Notes: generated by a model not told the origin, from the letters alone. 64,000 bases of DNA from Heliocidaris tuberculata (GCA_025618425.1 CM046844.1:19254324-19318323); one strand, 5' to 3'. Shown: positions 43,426 through 56,278, numbered from the stretch's first letter. A program made the numbers and translations.

Positions 43426-46400
43426 GCCATATATTCTTCCTACAAAACCTTCAGCGACAGGCTGGTCGGCCAACTTGTCGTAGATTGGTTTAATTTTTGT
43501 CAATCTGTTCAACTCTTGTTATAAATTTCAAGCTCTGACCATGCAAGGAGAAGGGCTCATAGTTCATCTTCACTATAATTTGAACCCTTGGCACTTATCA
43601 TTATAGACTTCAAATCAATAATATAATTATAAAAGAAGTATTAAGTAAACAGGAAGCTAGGTCTTGCTCGGGTGCCGAATGCTTTTGCATGCATGCATTG
43701 ACAAAAAAAAAATAAAATAGTAAGGCGGCATAGCTTGAAAATTGTGCACTTTTGTCTAAAAACACCAAATTTGTCATAATATGTGTTAAAAATTCCATTC
43801 TGAACAATATTTGATATGGAAGCACTTTCAGAAACGCAGCTTTGAGGGAATTTTCGGTTAAATTGTAATGGAATTCATGTACAGTTCAACAAAAAATAAA
43901 TTGTCTTTTAAAAAAATGGGACCCTACGAGATGGGAGTCTGTACCACGGCCCCGATAAATTCAATGAGAAATTCGGTACTTCCATTTACGGCCGTGAGGT
44001 TGTATTTTTAGGGCGAATCCTTAATGGACGAGAAGTTTTACAGAGATATAGACGAAATGCGATTATTGACTTGCTGCTATAAGCCTACGTTATTTAGAGT
44101 TGACGGTCATTTCTAAAAAAATTGATCCTGACGTTTGATTCGTCTAAAAAAGCCTGGAATTTGGGTTGGAAATGTCCGTAAACTAGTAAGAACAAAATTG
44201 GGATATGGTGCTAGAAACAGTTTTGTGCAAATTTTAGTCCGATGTTTCTATACAGCAAGTAAAAATCATCAAAATACGATCATTTAACGGGACTGCAGAA
44301 TTGTCTTATTATCGGAGGGAAAATTTCCACTTTTAAGCCTACCTAAACCAGAACCCTTCACAATATCAATAGGTTCAAACAGTATCATGAAACATCTTTT
44401 CAACCTGAATGAAGGCCTGTGCAATAATTCTGTGAAATAATTATGTGAAGTATTACTACTGACAGGAGCTTAATTCGGGGATGGACTTTATGACAAGTTC
44501 TCCGGAAATTTGGAAAAAAATGGAGAAAAATGTTTAAATAACTTAAGACTTCATCACACTATTGAGGATCTGGAGTACTCTAGAATGAAAAGTTTTACCA
44601 TTCAAAATGGTAGATCAATTTAATGAATTCGCTTGATCGCCCCCCCCCCCCCGAAATTGAAAGTCACAATAGACAGAATTGATAACGATTTCAGCTGCTT
44701 GTTCTAATAGAAGAGAGAAAAGGCATGAAAGGGTAGCAATTACTTTTAGGCTTGACTTTGAATTACCCGTGTAAATAAAATGGAAAGCGTCAAGCAAAGA
44801 TTTTCTATATCATTTATAAAGAAGTGTCAAGAAGGGCTATGCGAGAATGATTATTGCTTTCTGGCGCTCTTGACTGAATATTTTTATATTCTTCTTGGCT
44901 CAGCCACGGCACCTCAAAATATTCGGCCCATTACACTATAAGGCAGTACACCTATATATGGAAATAGCGATGCATAATTATGCCCCCTTGTGACTCCCCT
45001 CCCCCTCTCGTCCAGTTTGCCCCTATCAGTGGCGTATCTAGACCTTCACGAGGGGCAAAGTATCTGAGCCGATGGTGATCCAGAAAAAAATTGCTTTTCC
45101 AGACCCTATAATTTGTGTGGGTATTATGGGAGGGTAAAACGACAGCTGTTCCTTCAATTTATATTTCCACAATTTACATTACAATCATAATTTTCATAAA
45201 ATAATCTCCTTCTGTTTTTTGATCCATTGTAGTTTGATTTGTATTGGCACAATATATTCATACTAGCTAATTGCAAAACGAACAAAGCGAACGAGAAAAA
45301 AATGGCCTCATTCCATCTAGATTGAAAGTGTTTTAATTCTTTCTCATTCATGTAAAAACCATACTTACTTGACTATATTTTAAGATATTGCAGAATATTA
45401 TTTGAAATAGTTACAGATGAGTTCAAATTCCCCATTGTTTGGCTTCATGTGTGCCACAATATTAGCAATGCTGATCATTTTGATGGTTGGCTTAAGAGCA
45501 TCTACTCCATATTGTTAACAAATTATTCCTTAATTTAAAAAGCAGTTCGGATACAATTTACATAGAAATGATTGATTCACAGTAACTGAAAATGATTGAA
45601 CCTTTTGTTGTGGTTGAGAATCTGTCGGGGGGGGGGGGGGGACAAGTTGCCCTACTTGCCACCTATCAAAAACGCTATAGTGGCCCCGATTATTATGGAG
45701 GTGTGTTTATACACATTATAATTTATTACCATCGTTTGTATAATGAAGTTTTTTACGTAATTTATATTGATTTATTTAGTCCTCTTTATTTTATACTGCA
45801 AAGTTGGCCTGTTCATTTATGCAAAACTGCTTTCCGAAGGCGCCCTGCAGTTTAACAAATCATTCTACATGGAAATACAAAATATCAATTAGGTAACATG
45901 GCAAATTACAAAAATGGAGAGTGCATTAATGGTATTATGAAATGTACATATTAGAATAGTAATGATATTATTCCACTGAGTGAAGATTTAAAGCTTTGCA
46001 TAATAAAGGGATATATACGTCTGAGCATTTAATACCAGGTAGTCTTTTAACCAAACTGGCTCCTTATGCAAAAGGTCATCCTTTATATTCTGTCCTTTGG
46101 CGGATTAGTTGAACGCATTTTAAGGAATAACTTCTTGAAAGGAACTTTTGTCATTTATCAGTTTATTCAGCTTCATATTCTTCTTGAGAGGCTCCTTTTT
46201 CATTCTCGCACTCGTTTTTCCAATAATTATCATTTATGAAGTCATGATGGTTCTTCTTTTCCCTGTCTGTTGAAATAATCCGTTTTTTGTTTCATAGTTT
46301 TTATTCATGTTCCCCTCTTCTTCCCTTTCTTCTTTTGTCTCTAATACTATCATGACTATAGGCCCCTATTTTATCTCAGGAACCAGAAACAATTGCTTGT

Positions 46401-46815
46401 TGTTTCTTTGGAAGGTTTGGAATAGAATATCATAGTCCTTACACAACCTCTTCACGTCTTAAAAACATCAACGATTTACGCATATCATTCTGAACACCTA
46501 TAGTCTTTGTAGTCTTTGTTATAATCCTATGTACAATTCGACCAAAATAGACACGCTCTAGTCAGTCGTATTGTGTAAGGTTACCACCTTTGCGCTAAGG
46601 TAGTGTCCGAATATCGAGGCGATCGAGTTATCTACTTGAGTAGGTTTTGCAGTTACAAATTCCTTCAAAATTACCCCATAAATTAATTTTTGGAAGTGCT
46701 TCCATATCTAGAATTGTTCATTCAACAACTGTACCAGTTTTGGTGCTTTTAGACAAAAGCACCAAATTTTCAGCCAAATTTTGGAGCTATGCCGCCGTAC
46801 TAAAACAAATAGGCC
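43426..46815. other. Gene-free interval with partial repeats
   Basis: A segment at about 43720-43860 (gcggcatagcttgaaaattg..., ggaagcactttc) recurs inverted at about 46660-46800. A G/C-run-capped element end (CAGTGGCGTATCTAGA) lies at 45028, with a C-run at 44641 and a G-run at 45628. No convincing exon is present. Confidence 0.45.
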
Positions 46816-47444
46816 TAAGCATTGCGCAAGTGAAACGCTGATTTAAAGGGCAATCCAACCTTGGTAATAAAATGATCTGTGTGAAAGCAGAAAAATAAGA
46901 AAAAAGGGATGATGAAAGTTTGAAAGAAATCGGACAAGGACTAAGAAAGAAAATGAGATCACTACATCTATGCGAATCTCAAATTGGCAATTTGGTGAGT
47001 CAATTGTGACATTTTTGTGGACAACTCTCCCTTTTGTCGTACACAAAAATATCATTAATTTGAGGTTTTCTTCGAGGCGCTTTTACCCTCGGGGCAGTAC
47101 TCAAAATATATTGGAGATAGCGTATTGTTATAGGTCATCATGAACGAAAAGATCCTACCGAGTAATGCATTTTGAAAAAATGACATTTTAGTCATTTTTT
47201 GTGTTAGAGCGAATGGGGGAGTTGTCCACAGCTACATCACAGTGACATTGCCTATTCGGCCAATTTGAAATTCCCTTATGCATAGTGATTTCAACTTTAA
47301 AAAATTCATAACTTTCTTATTGCTTGTCCGATTTCGTTCAAACTTTCACCAATCTGCTTCTCTAATTTTTCCTCATTCTTTCGAAGCAACTTGCTATTAA
47401 GGTTGGATTTCCCTTTAAGCATTGCGCAAGTGAAACGCTGATTT
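46816..47444. mobile_element. TTAA-flanked MITE bracketed by 29-bp direct repeats
   Basis: The element AGGGCAATCCAACCTT ... AAGGTTGGATTTCCCT, with TTAA at both edges, occupies about 46846-47415. Outside it the 29 bases starting TAAGCATTGCGCAAG are present in identical form at 46816-46844 and 47416-47444. It is related to the 16.2-kb MITE and shares the inverted AATTTGGTGAGTC region. Confidence 0.75.
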
Positions 47445-47603
47445 TTAACATTAACAGAAAACACGTTTATATGACGTCATTATAAACGCGTTTGCAATGA
47501 ATGATAATTGTGCGTTTATGCTTCCCCAGAAACTGTCTTTTTGAACTAAACACGGTTCAAAACGGTCATTCTGGCCTGAAAAATGTGAGCATAAATGCAC
47601 TTT
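47445..47603. mobile_element. Short GTGCGTTTATGC-family copy
   Basis: It contains AACACGTTTATATGACGTCA and the right terminus CATTCTGGCCTGAAAAATGT then GAGCATAAATGCAC. It abuts the next copy directly. Confidence 0.6.
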
Positions 47604-48107
47604 TAGGGTGTGTTTATGCTTACTTTGCGAAGGCAGAATGAGGTTTTGAAACGATCATCTAAAACGCAGTTTCACGGGGTTCTGTTTATGCTTGTTTTCT
47701 CCAGGCGAATTCCGGCTCTGCAGCCTGTTTCGCAAACCTGCATTGAGCTGCGTGCTACGTTGACCCCAGGAGGGCAGGTCAAGTTGGGGCACGCGCTTTT
47801 TCGAAAGTTTTGAGTTACCGCGCTATATATGCGTGCACAAGCTGCGCGAGGATTTTCACGTGAACCGGAAACACGTTTATATGACGTCATTATAAACGCG
47901 TTTACAAATGATTGTGCGTTTATGGTTCCCCTGAAACGGTCCTTTTGGAGAAACGCCGATTCAAAACACACCTTTTTTCGAGTTTACGATGGGCGTTTTA
48001 AATCGGCGATTATACAAAAATGAGTTAAGACACAACCGTGTTTTGAACTAAACGTTTTTCAAAACGCTTATTCTGGCCTGAAAAATGTGAGCATAAACGC
48101 ACTCTTA
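47604..48107. mobile_element. Complete GTGCGTTTATGC-family MITE (about 500 bp)
   Basis: The left end TAGGGTGTGTTTATGCTTAC and the right end GTGAGCATAAACGCACTCTTA are imperfect inverted repeats of about 36 bp that include AGAATGA/TTATTCT. Internal palindromic words (TTTTGAAACG, AAACGCGTTT) and a TGACGTCA-type site are present. No coding capacity. Confidence 0.75.
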
Positions 48108-48139
48108 AACATGCTGAATGTAACATTTGTAGTATATAT

Positions 48140-48320
48140 AAGAGTGCGTTTTTGCTTACTTTGCGAAAGCAGAATGAGCTTGTTTTCTCCAGGCGAATTC
48201 AGGCTCTGCAACTGGATTCGTAAACCTTCATTGCGCGTGCTATGTTGACACCGGGAGGGCAGGTCAAGTTGGGGCACGCGCGCGCTTTTTCGAAAGTTTT
48301 GAGTTACCGCGCTAAACTGT
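48140..48320. mobile_element. Truncated GTGCGTTTATGC-family MITE
   Basis: The left end AAGAGTGCGTTTTTGCTTAC and the interior through GGGAGGGCAGGTCAAGTTGG and the CGAAAGTTTTGAGTTACCGC block match the complete copy. The right half is missing. Confidence 0.65.
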
Positions 48321-49007
48321 TCTATTACAAGCATTTGCAATGATCTCGAACCTTTCAATGTGTTGCCAATTCAAAGATTTTAAAGCTTATTCTTGTTTTT
48401 AAAATTCCTGGCATAAAACGCAATATGGTCATGCAACAAAAATGGACTTAGTATGTGCAGACATTTTTGTTCTTTCTACTCATGCATCTGGCATATTTTT
48501 TAGAGCTCTGAATCAAAAGTATTTGAGCCAAACCACAAAATGTGGTCAATTGTCTCAAAAGGGTTAAGACCGCTCCCACACCCTCCCCCGCTCGGTCTCT
48601 TTGCTCCGCACTTCGTCAACCCATGCTTGGCTTCTCTAATGACAGTCAGTGCCCACCCCCCCCCCCCTCCCCCACCCCCACAATGACTGGACCAATGCTA
48701 CACGATCTTGCAATGGTGAAAGCAAGGAATTTCCCTGGCTATAGTAATCGCGTGTACGCTGTTTACCTGTTCACAGAGGTTCGGAGTATGAAATACGCGT
48801 CAGTCCGTGACGATCGTGAAGTTTTCCATGGATGGTTGAGAAAAACCTTTTAAAAACTAATTTCCACCACTTGGATTTCTTAGAAATTTTTTATATGCAA
48901 TAGAGGAGACCTTTTGGTAATACATACGTGTCAGATTTCCTGTTGCAATTTGTGTGAGGTTCATGCCTTATTTTTGATAAAAAATGACTCCACTGTATGA
49001 GCTTGAA
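48321..49007. other. Gene-free spacer with C-run
   Basis: The spacer holds unique AT-rich sequence and a C-rich run at about 48653-48677. The 103-codon open frame across it is proline-rich from the C-run and has no other support. Confidence 0.45.
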
Positions 49008-49439
49008 ACCAAAGACTTTTAATAGTATCAAGACAGATCACTCTCACCTACTTCCGTAGTACATTTGGCAGGCGTAAATTGCTGTGTTAAAAAAACTCGG
49101 GGGAAAATACGTTCGCCATAGGTATAACACGTGAAAAGATGTCACATTTTTTCTTGATATTTCATATCTTACTCTATCTTTTTTAAATCTGATTTCTGCA
49201 CGAGAGAAAGGATGGATAGTTCAAAAAACATTTCTTGAACCTTTATTGTCAATAAATGCCACTATGAATCCCCGGGATCATGCCTGCTTTTTGACAGAGT
49301 CATCTGCCATGGGGTTAACACGTGAAAACAGGGAATTTAAGAATGATTATAGCTCCCCTAGTATTACCTTGAATTTATTGTAAATTTGGCTTACATGTAA
49401 TTTGAGACTCTGAAAAAGATTAATGAAGGCTCAAAAAGT

Positions 49440-50430
49440 GGAAGAGGCACCGCATGAATAAACGGGAATATGCATGCTTTTGGCCTTCCAGCTGCCATAG
49501 GTTAACACGCAAAAACAGGGATTTTGAAATGATTTAAATTCCCATAATATTTATTTGAAATTATGAGAAATGTGATTTACATGAAATTTAAATCTCTGGA
49601 AAGGTATAATTAAGGCTCGATGAGTCCAATAGACCCCGCATATATAAACGGGAATATGCATGCTTTTGACCAAAAAAAAGTCTCGCCTGCCATAGGTTTA
49701 CACGCGAAGACAAGGAATTTTAGGATGATTATAATTCCCATAGTTTTTATTTGAAAATACAAAATATGTGATTTACATAAAATTTAAAGCTCTGAAAAGA
49801 TATAATTATGGTTCGATGAGTCCAATAGACCCCGCATATATAAACGGGAATATGCATGCTTTTGACAAAAAAAGTCTCGGCTGCCATAGGTTTACACGTG
49901 AAAACAAGGAATATTAGGATGATTATAAATCCCTTTGTTTTTATTTGAAAATATAAGAAATGTGATTTACATGAAATTTAAAGCTCTGGAAAGGTATAGT
50001 TAAGGCTCGATGAGTCCAGTAGACCCCGCATGAATAAACTGGAATATGCATGCTTTTGGCCTTCCAGCTGCCATAGGTTAACACATGAAAACAGGGATTT
50101 TGAAATGATTTTAATTCATATAGTATAGATTTGAAATTATGAAAAATGTGATTTACATGAAATTTAAAGCTCTGAAAAGGTATATTTAAGGCTCGATGAG
50201 TCCAGTAGACCCCGCATGAATAAACGGGAATATGCATGCTTTTGGCCTTCCAGCTGCCATAGGTTAACACATGAAAACAGGGATTTTGAAATGATTTTAA
50301 TTCATATAGTATAGATTTGAAATTATGAAAAATGTGATTTACATGAAATTTAAAGCTCTGAAAAGGTATATTTAAGGCTCGATAAGTCCAATAGACTACG
50401 CATAAATAAACGGGAATATGCATGCTTTTG
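49440..50430. repeat. 186-196 bp satellite array in copy A
   Basis: The landmark GGGAATATGCATGCTTTT recurs at about 49463, 49650, 49846, 50039, 50226 and 50412. Other shared words are GCCATAGGTTAACAC, TGATTTACATGAAATTTAAA and GCTCGATGAGTCCA. The 164-codon minus-strand frame with a repeated 62-residue peptide exists only because 186 is divisible by 3. Confidence 0.95.
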
Positions 50431-51025
50431 ACCAAAAAAAAAAAGTTGTCGTATTACACACGTTCAACCGTATGTTGTTATTGATGACGTAAGGTGGGCG
50501 TGTACATAGGCGTGTAGTCCATATCACGTGAGATCCACATCCAATGAGATCTTGCGCTAGCAGACGATATATGTCCGCCCGAAGGCAAGCGCAGCCCAGC
50601 CGATAAGAAGAAACTCTAACTATATTATTCCAGTCCAGTATTATATTTCTAACGGACCAGAGGAAAAATTAAATGTGTAAAATTTATAAATTCATATAAT
50701 CAATGTTCTATCACCGAATTACGCCTAGCCAAATGACAGATGTTAGATTATGCAAGCAGAATAGCTGAGCTGAATAGTGACCGAGAAGGTGTCTATATAG
50801 CCCTAGCGGCATGGCTAGGGTCTATCCCTCTGCGATCCCGATCGAGGTTGTGGCGTTGCCGATGGAACTCTGTCATCTTGCCTCAAACTTGGCTCATCAA
50901 AGTTTTTTGTTTGCTGATCGCCGTTTAGTTTGGCTTCAGCCAACGAGACCGACAGCCCCGAGAGACCGACAATGTAGTTGGAGGGGGCTTCTGAACCAAA
51001 TGAGTCTGACACTGACAGTCCATGA

Positions 51026-51351
51026 CAGGGGCGAATACAGTAAAAAAAAAAAAAAAAAAAAAAAGGGGGTAGGGGCACACAAATGCAGGGCTGTCAACTT
51101 CGGGGGAACAGCTTAGAGGGAGATTCGTATTTTTTTCTTCTCGCAAGCCCTCCAAAAGTCGCTCAGTGGGTGGTTATCAGATTTTATGGGATCCAGTATT
51201 CCTCCATAATTCTCTGACAAGCAAAAAATAAAAAATAAAAAAATAAATAATAAGTTATCAGTTCTAAAAGGGGGCAAAATGATGTATAAGTTTCTTTCAA
51301 AAGATGGGGGCACGGGCCAGGATTGCCCCCCTCCCCCTAAATCCGCCACCG
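51026..51351. mobile_element. hAT-like G/C-capped MITE in copy A
   Basis: The left end CAGGGGCGAATACAG and the right end CTAAATCCGCCACCGG are imperfect inverted repeats. The left flank gtccatga in copy A matches the right flank gtccatgc of the same element in copy B, so the original 8-bp target was probably gtccatg plus one base. The counterpart in copy B is 55319-55676. Confidence 0.55.
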
Positions 51352-51539
51352 GTATGAGACTGTCACGTCAGTCTTGCGGGATGGGCCTTTTTATAAGTTT
51401 TCTCGGAGGATTAATAGACCGACATTGTTAGCCTCATGGGCTCCCAAACTAATGGTGCTCATTCCAGTTTTATTTACGTTTTAGACAAGAGCCCGCGTAT
51501 GCCTATAGTTTGTAGTTCAAGAGAATGTAATTCCTATTC

Positions 51540-51701
51540 CAGGGGTGGATCCAGGATTTTGTAAAAGAGGGGGTACAGAGCCGGAAAAGTACACAATGAA
51601 GGAGGCAATTATATTTTTATTGTGTACTTAAGGTATACCAGTTGGGTATCAAAAAGGGGGCCGCAGCCGATTCACCCCCCCCCCCCCCGGATCCACCCCT
51701 A
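51540..51701. mobile_element. 162-bp MITE with GGGGTGGATCC inverted ends
   Basis: CAGGGGTGGATCCAGG and CGGATCCACCCCTA are inverted repeats with a G-run inside the left end and a C-run inside the right. The orthologous copy in B (about 55878-56035) is more diverged. Flanking CTATTC words suggest a partly decayed target duplication. Confidence 0.6.
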
Positions 51702-52097
51702 CTATTTTGTCATAGATGTGAAAAACAAACCAAAAAACAACAACAATAAGAGATCATTACTTTGTGCTCATTTCTATTGGAGTCATTTTTACAGATGGCG
51801 GTTGTAAGAGAGAATAAGAGAATAAGAGATTATTAGAAAATGAAAGCCTGTGAGAGGGGGAGGGAAGGGAGAAAGAGAGAGAGAGAGAAAGAGAGAGAGA
51901 TAAAGGGGGCTGGGGCAAAAGGAATGGGATATTCCTACAAAGACAGAATAGGACTGGTAATAAATAAATTATATCATCAGCTGCTATTGTTGGTTACTAC
52001 TTAATTCAATTCAAAATAGCCCTATACTGTTTTCTTCGCCTGTCGTCTCAAACTGCTACAGCAGAATGGTACAAATAACTTACTGTAAGTTATTTAT

Positions 52098-52351
52098 ATT
52101 GGTGGAGTATCCAGGAATGCAGGGGAAGGGGGGGGGGCTCACACCTGACGAACAAAAAATCATCAGATGCTGTCTATTCTGAATATTCAGACAAGCAAGG
52201 AAAAAAAAGTCACATTTTTCATGTTCCTTCTGTGCCGGGGGGGGGGGGGGGGCACACACAATTCCTTTCATTCGATGTGTAACTATAATATATGTCAGAT
52301 TTGGTTTTGGCTGGTACGTAGGGCACGTGCATTCCTGGATACGCCACCAAT
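52098..52351. mobile_element. 254-bp MITE, TIR ATTGGTGG-GTATCCAGGAATGCA
   Basis: ATTGGTGGAGTATCCAGG is mirrored by CCTGGATACGCCACCAAT; the arms pair over about 24 bp with one mismatch. G-runs lie inside. The counterpart in copy B is at about 56474-56714. Confidence 0.7.
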
Positions 52352-52703
52352 AAAAAAAAAAGAAGAGAATCTTGGATACGCCACTCTTAATTAATCTTTG
52401 TATTTAAGGAATTGCTCGCACGCAATCTCATTTTAATAAAGCCTTTTCTGTCTTGACTTTTAACATAAGGCCATAGATTTACATTATACGTCTATAATCC
52501 CTAAAATTTACATAAATCATGATATCAAATGAAATATTCTGATTTAGAAAAATAAAGATAGCATTTTATTTATTTATTTTTTTTTTTTTTTTTTTACTTT
52601 TCTCGACATTCCCGTCAGATATCGCAGTGTTTGCTCAAATAGAGCTTAATATAAGGGAACATGCTTGGACCATTCACCCCCCCCCCCCCCATCACATAAA
52701 TAT

Positions 52704-52760
52704 TAATAGAAATTTCACAGCAAATAACTTTTAAAGTTATTTGCTGTGAAATTTCTATTA
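52704..52760. repeat. 57-bp palindrome unique to copy A
   Basis: TAATAGAAATTTCACAGC then AAATAACTTT is followed immediately by its reverse complement. Copy B keeps only the left arm (about 57067-57095). Confidence 0.9.
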
Positions 52761-53108
52761 TTTTTGTTAAATTAACAAAAATACAAACATCTCTCCTAGC
52801 TCCCCCTCCCAACTCTCTCCCTCTCCTCCATGGTGCAGTTAGAGTATGTTGATTCCTATCTGTTTTGGGACATAAGTTTGTATTTGAAGGGACAATATCA
52901 AGATTATGCCCTTTACGGCTTTACCAAAAGCGATGTACAGAAAAAGAAGAAAAAATAAAGGAAATAAAAAAATACAAACATCTTGATAAAGACTATAATC
53001 TTCCCTCTCGGCCGATCGACATGTACCACAATATATACGCGTGCTTTATTTCGGGACTGAGCACTCTTCGTATTTAAACTCTTTGGTATTACCAAAGACT
53101 TTTAATAC

Positions 53109-53318
53109 TCTTATACTTTTAATACTCTAATACACTGGGCGTTGTGGCGTGCGCCTGTAATCCAGCTAACAGTGGAAGTTATAAACTGATTCAGTGGACC
53201 CAGGTTCGAGACTGAGTCACGTCTTTCGGATGGTGACGTTAAAGGTCGGTCCCAGACGTAAATAATCATATCTGATTGATACACGTCTGTAAAAACCCAA
53301 TTACACACACACACACAC
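53109..53318 (+). mobile_element. tRNA-derived SINE with A and B box-like motifs
   Basis: An A-box-like TGTGGCGTGCGCC (about 53143) and a B-box-like GGTTCGAGACT (about 53203) lie about 50 bp apart, as in tRNA-type internal promoters. The body ends in a (CA)n tail. The words aaagactTttaata (53094) and aaagactCttaata (53319) flank it and look like a target-site duplication. Related body sequence occurs at 39.5-39.7 kb and at the end of each 1.2-kb unit. Confidence 0.65.
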
Positions 53319-56246
53319 AAAGACTCTTAATAGTATCAAGACAAATTACTCTCACCTACTTCCGTAGTACATTCGGCGGACGTAAATTGCTGTGTTAAAA
53401 TAGACTCGGAAAAATACGTTCGCCATAGGTATAACACGTGAAAAGATGTCTCATTTTTTCTTGATATTTCATATCTTACTCTATCTTTTTCAGGTCTGAT
53501 TTTTGCATGAGAGAAAGGATGGATAGTTCAAAAAACATTTATTGAACCTTGATTATCAATAAATGCCAGTATGAATCCCCGGGATCATGCCTGCTTTTTG
53601 ACATAATCATCTGCCATAGGGTTAACACGTGAAAACATGAATTTTAAGAATGATTATAGTTCCTCTGGTATTTCCTTGAATTTCATGTAAATGTGGCTTA
53701 CATGTAATTTGAGACTCTGAACAAGATTAATGATGGCTCAAAAAGTGGAAGGGACCCCACATAAATCCCCGAGAATATGCATGCTTTTGGCCTTCCAGCT
53801 CCCATAGGTTAACACGCAAAAACAGGGATTTTTGAATGATTATAATTCCCCCAGAATTAGATTAAAATTTTGAAAAATGTGACTTAAATAAAATTTAAAG
53901 CTCTGAAAATGTATGATTAAGTCTCAACTAGTCGAACAGACCCCGCATAAATCCCAGGGAATATGCATGCTTTTGACCCCCAAAAAGTCTCGCCTGCCAT
54001 AGGTTTACACGCGAAAACAAGGAATTTTAGGATGATTATAATTCCCATAGTTTTTATTTGAAAATATAAAAACTGTGATTTACATGTAATTTGAGGCTTT
54101 GAACAAGCTTACTGAAGGTTCAAAAAATTGAAAAGACCCCACATAAATCCCGGGGAATATGCATGCTTTTGACCAAAACAATCTCGCCTGCCATAGGTTT
54201 ACACGCGAAAACAAGGAATATTAGGATGATTATAATTCCCATAGTTTTTATTTGAAAATATAAAAACTGTGATTTACATGAAATTTAAAGCTCTGAAAAT
54301 GTATAATTAAGGCTCAATGAGTCCAGTAAACCCCCCATAAATCCCCGGGAATATGCATGCTTTTGGCCTTCCAGCTCCCATAGGTTAACACATGAAAAGA
54401 GGGATTTTGAAATGATTTTAATTCCCCTAGTATTTATTTGAAATTATGAAATATGTAATTTACATGAAATTTAAAGCTCTGAAAGTGTATAATTAAGGCT
54501 CAATGAGTTCAGTAAACCCCCATAAATCCCCGGGAATATGCATGCTTTTGGCCTTCCAGCTCCCATAGGTTAACACATCAAAAGAGGGATTTTGAAATGA
54601 CTTTAATTCCCCTAGTATTTATTTGAAGTTATGAAAAATGTAATTTACATGAAATTTAAAGCTCTGAAAGTGTATAATTAAGGCTCGATGCGTCATTTAA
54701 ACCCCGCATAAATCCCCGAGAATATGCATGCTTTTGACCAAAAAAAAATAATTTGTCATATAACACGTGAAACCGTTTGTTGTTATTGATGACGTAATGT
54801 GGGCGTGCAGTATCGATCACGTGAGATCACGACATCCAATGAGATCGTGCGCTAGCAGACGACCATGTAGCAGACGTATGTCCGCCCGCCCAGGGGCCCA
54901 GCCTAGCCGGTATTAGAAGAAACTCTCACTAAATTCCAGTTCACTATTATATTTCTAATGTACCAGAGGCAAAATTCAATGTATTATATAATCAATGTTC
55001 TACCACCGAATTACGCTTAGCCAAAATGACTGATGTGAGATCATGCAATCATAAAATAGCTGAGCTGAATAGCGACCGACAAGGTGTCTAGCTCTAGCTA
55101 GGGCTAGGTCTACCCCTCTGCGATCCCGATCGAGGTGGTGACGTTGCCGATGGAACTCTGTCAGTTTGCCAAAGGTGTTCTCCTCAAACTTCGCTCATCA
55201 AAGTTTTTTACTTGCTGATCGTCGTTTACTTTGACTTCAGCCAACGAGACCGACAATGTAGTGGGAGGGGGCTTCTGAACCCTATTATGGATATGAGCCT
55301 GACACTGACAGTAAATGACAGGGGCGAATGCAGGATGTAGTAAAAAAAAAATGGAGGGGGGGTGGCACAAATGCAGGGCTGTCAATATTTTGGAACTGCT
55401 AGAAGGGAGATTCGTATTTTTTTTCTTCTCACCATTCCTCCAAAATTTGCTCCGTGGGGGGGGGGGGGGGGGGGGGGGAGAATAATTTTTTTCGCCAGTC
55501 CTCAAAAAGTTGCTCAGTTGGGGGGGGAGGGGTGAAAAGATTTTTTTTCTTCTTCTCGCCGGCCCTCCAAAACAATTTTTTTTAAAAGGCCCGGGGGAAA
55601 TGATGTATGACTTTCTTTAAAAAAGGGGAGGGGGCATGGGCCGGGATTGTGCCCCCCCCCCCTAAATCCGCCACTCGTCCATGCCCGGACTGTCACGTCA
55701 GTCTTGCGGGGTGTATTTTTGGGCTTTTTTACAAGTTTTCTCGGAGGGTTAATAGACCAACATTGTTAGCCTCGTAGGCTCCCAAAGTAATGGTGCTCTA
55801 TCCGGTTTTATTTACATTTTAGGCCAGAGTCCGTGTATACCTGTAGTTTGTAGTTCAAAAGAATGTAATTCCTATTCCAGGGGCGGATACAGGAGTTTGT
55901 AGAGGAGGGGGCACAGAGCGGAAAAGTACACAATTAAAGAGGCAATTTTTTTTTTATTGTGTACTTAAGGTATGCCAGTTGGGTTCCAAAAAGGGGGCGC
56001 GGTCTATTCGCCCCCCCCCCCCGGATCAGCGCCTTCTATTCTGTCATGGATGTGAAGAATGGGATTGCATGGTGTTGGTGGTCGATCTCATTAAATTGAA
56101 CCAGTGAAGGAAAAAAAAAAACAATAAGAGATCATTATTTTGTCCTCATTTCTATATTGGAGTCATTTTTATAGATCGGTTGTAAGAGAGAATAAGAGAA
56201 TAAGAGATTATTAGAAAATGAAAGCCTGTGAGAGGGGGGGGGGAGG

Positions 56247-56278
<32 letters not shown>

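Larger units (their letters stand above)
49008..53090. repeat. 4.1-kb tandem duplication, copy A
   Basis: Copy A runs from ACCAAAGACTTTTAATAG to TATTTAAACTCTTTGG. It contains, in order, 186-bp satellite copies, a unique segment with TGATGACGTAA and CACGTGAGATC, G/C-capped MITEs, a GA microsatellite (about 51855-51902), and a final AT-rich block. The same order recurs in copy B. The duplicated block carries no gene I recognise. Confidence 0.9.

Noticed and set aside
48542..48853. 103-codon frame with a proline-rich middle
   Set aside because: It runs through a C-run, has no recognisable domain and no splice context.
49941..50435. 164-residue repeat protein
   Set aside because: Product of a 186-bp satellite whose length is divisible by three; rejected as a gene.
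53136..53215. Functional tRNA gene
   Set aside because: A and B box-like words are present, but no cloverleaf can be drawn and a CA tail follows. It is a SINE.
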